From: JAUUZQ01 sp964538375
GTDB lineage: Bacteria > Bacteroidota > Bacteroidia > Bacteroidales > GCA-2748055
Reading direction: 5' to 3'
DNA: 64,000 nt
Assembly: GCA_964538375.1 (NCBI GenBank)
Contig: CAZIFQ010000008.1
Span: 1 to 64,000 of the forward strand
A program made the translations under genes and the position numbers. Positions 63,288-64,000 of the stretch are shown here, in pieces (position 1 is the first letter of the stretch; each line of letters begins with the position of its first letter). The notes beneath the pieces are model-generated. The model was not told the DNA's origin. It searched no databases and saw only the letters and a program-made list of their open reading frames with translations.

Positions 63288-64000
63288 TTAAGGGACAAAT
63301 TCCTTCTGATTTTCCAGATGTGTCTTCATTGATTCACTGAATCCTGTTAATCCATGCTGGTCCCTGTATTGATAGGCCTGGTGCATGAATGCCTGTAGAC
63401 GTAAATCAATAGAGGTATCTTCCTGGCCGTCGAATGCGATATGTACAGCAGGAATATGGTTGTAGTCTTCTCTGAATTTATGAGAGACTGCTTCAACGAT
63501 AGCTCCTGGCATGCAGGTGAATGGAATGATATTCGCCAGTCCGGATACTCCCCGTTTAGCAAGGGCAACAGAGGTTCCCAGGTTCACTGCCGGGTCTCCG
63601 TCATAGTGCCTGTGAATATAAGGAGCGCTGGAATCCAGCATTTCATTTACGCTCACATCCAATTTATTGTCATACATTTCATAAATAGCTTTTGTAATTC
63701 TATTTGATGACATGGTCTGCGTGAATTCCTGGATCTTTGACTTCAGAATACCTCCGTAGTCTCCTTTCCATTTGCTATCTCTCAGGTACCTTATGGTGAA
63801 ATAGACCAGGAATTGTGAAAAACCGGCTATCAGGGTTTCCGCACCAAACTTCTCAAGCCGATCAACCATGAAAGCACTGCAATAGGGATTATCCCTCATA
63901 AATACTTCACCCATCACGGATATAACGGGTTTTCTTTTTCCATTCTGCAAAGGAATTTCGCTAAATGATTTGCCGATTTGTTCCAGGGTCTCAGCGAGTC
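63288..64000 (-). CDS. 2-hydroxyacyl-CoA dehydratase/activase-related protein (DUF2229-type), 5' beyond window
   Basis: 237 residues visible; the frame is open to base 64000, so the N-terminal part lies outside. Motifs are GEVFMRDNPYCSAFMVDRLE, IIPFTCMPGAIVEAV and HIAFDGQEDTSIDLRLQAFMHQA, as in the C-terminal half of large BadF/BcrA-type activase fusions. The Cys in FTCMPG probably binds an iron-sulfur cluster. The role in this organism is not known. Confidence 0.75.
   Translation of the reverse strand, partial: LAETLEQIGKSFSEIPLQNGKRKPVISVMGEVFMRDNPYCSAFMVDRLEKFGAETLIAGFSQFLVYFTIRYLRDSKWKGDYGGILKSKIQEFTQTMSSNRITKAIYEMYDNKLDVSVNEMLDSSAPYIHRHYDGDPAVNLGTSVALAKRGVSGLANIIPFTCMPGAIVEAVSHKFREDYNHIPAVHIAFDGQEDTSIDLRLQAFMHQAYQYRDQHGLTGFSESMKTHLENQKEFVP

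Overview
The window comes from a member of the Bacteroidota. Signs of this are a type IX secretion (T9SS) C-terminal sorting domain, repeated TAnnTTTG-type -7 promoter boxes with TTTG/TTG about 19 bases upstream, DUF2723/GT117 and DUF6427-like membrane proteins, Bacteroidota-style tyrosine recombinases, and the gene order rplM-rpsI-rpsB-tsf / pyrH-frr. Two runs of exactly 100 N (29001-29100, 33639-33738) show a scaffolded draft or metagenome assembly.

Positions 277-16214 are an integrated mobile element of about 15.9 kb in a tRNA-Leu(CAA) gene. A 16-bp direct repeat of the tRNA 3' end marks both edges. The tRNA's probable original terminator is stranded outside the far edge at 208-242. The left half is a replication and control module: integrase, divergent Xre-type repressor with a palindromic operator, excisionase-like and ribbon-helix-helix-like proteins, a DnaG-like primase/helicase, and then an array of 12 phased heptamers inside a 28-bp inverted repeat that looks like a replication origin. 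The right half holds a second integrase and a very small phage structural set: tape measure, capsid-like protein, S49 protease fused to a scaffold-like tail, and a tail-tube-like protein. No terminase or portal is visible. The layout suggests a phage satellite or a reduced prophage.

Positions 16.3-35.6 kb are mostly housekeeping: an ALDH7-like dehydrogenase, dxs, an OmpA lipoprotein, frr, pyrH, tsf, rpsB with a long Ala/Lys/Asp tail, rpsI, rplM, an outer-membrane protein, an O-antigen ligase-like protein, a guanine deaminase, a 3-methyladenine DNA glycosylase interrupted by a gap, a DUF2723 glycosyltransferase, a polysaccharide deacetylase, a DUF6427-like protein and purD.

Positions 38.0-43.8 kb are a lasso-peptide cluster with an unannotated 44-residue precursor gene at 38033-38167 (minus). 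The predicted core is GGSGAWPEGILTATQGSLS, with Gly1-Glu8 for the ring and a C-terminal Ser. Around it are B2 protease, B1 recognition protein, sulfotransferase and HPr-kinase-like genes on the minus strand, and a divergent asparagine-synthetase-like cyclase and nucleotidyltransferase on the plus strand. Next, at 45.3-46.5 kb, is a repeat-rich island around a GxxExxY gene.

Positions 46.5-58.7 kb are one closely packed minus-strand gene set: CheR, GAF/PAS sensor without kinase domain, a second divergent CheR, CheB without receiver domain, GAF protein, SiaA-like PP2C phosphatase, SiaB-like kinase, SiaC-like phosphoprotein, and an ABCG-type transporter with a TerB-like N-terminus. It reads as a threonine-phosphorylation partner switch with chemotaxis-type methylation enzymes and a possible transporter output. 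The right end has a PurQ-like protein that has lost its glutaminase residues, a fragment of an AlbA_2-type gene, a Tat-exported Gfo/Idh/MocA oxidoreductase, trmJ, a DUF4412-like secreted protein, and the C-terminal part of a 2-hydroxyacyl-CoA dehydratase/activase-related protein that runs off the window.
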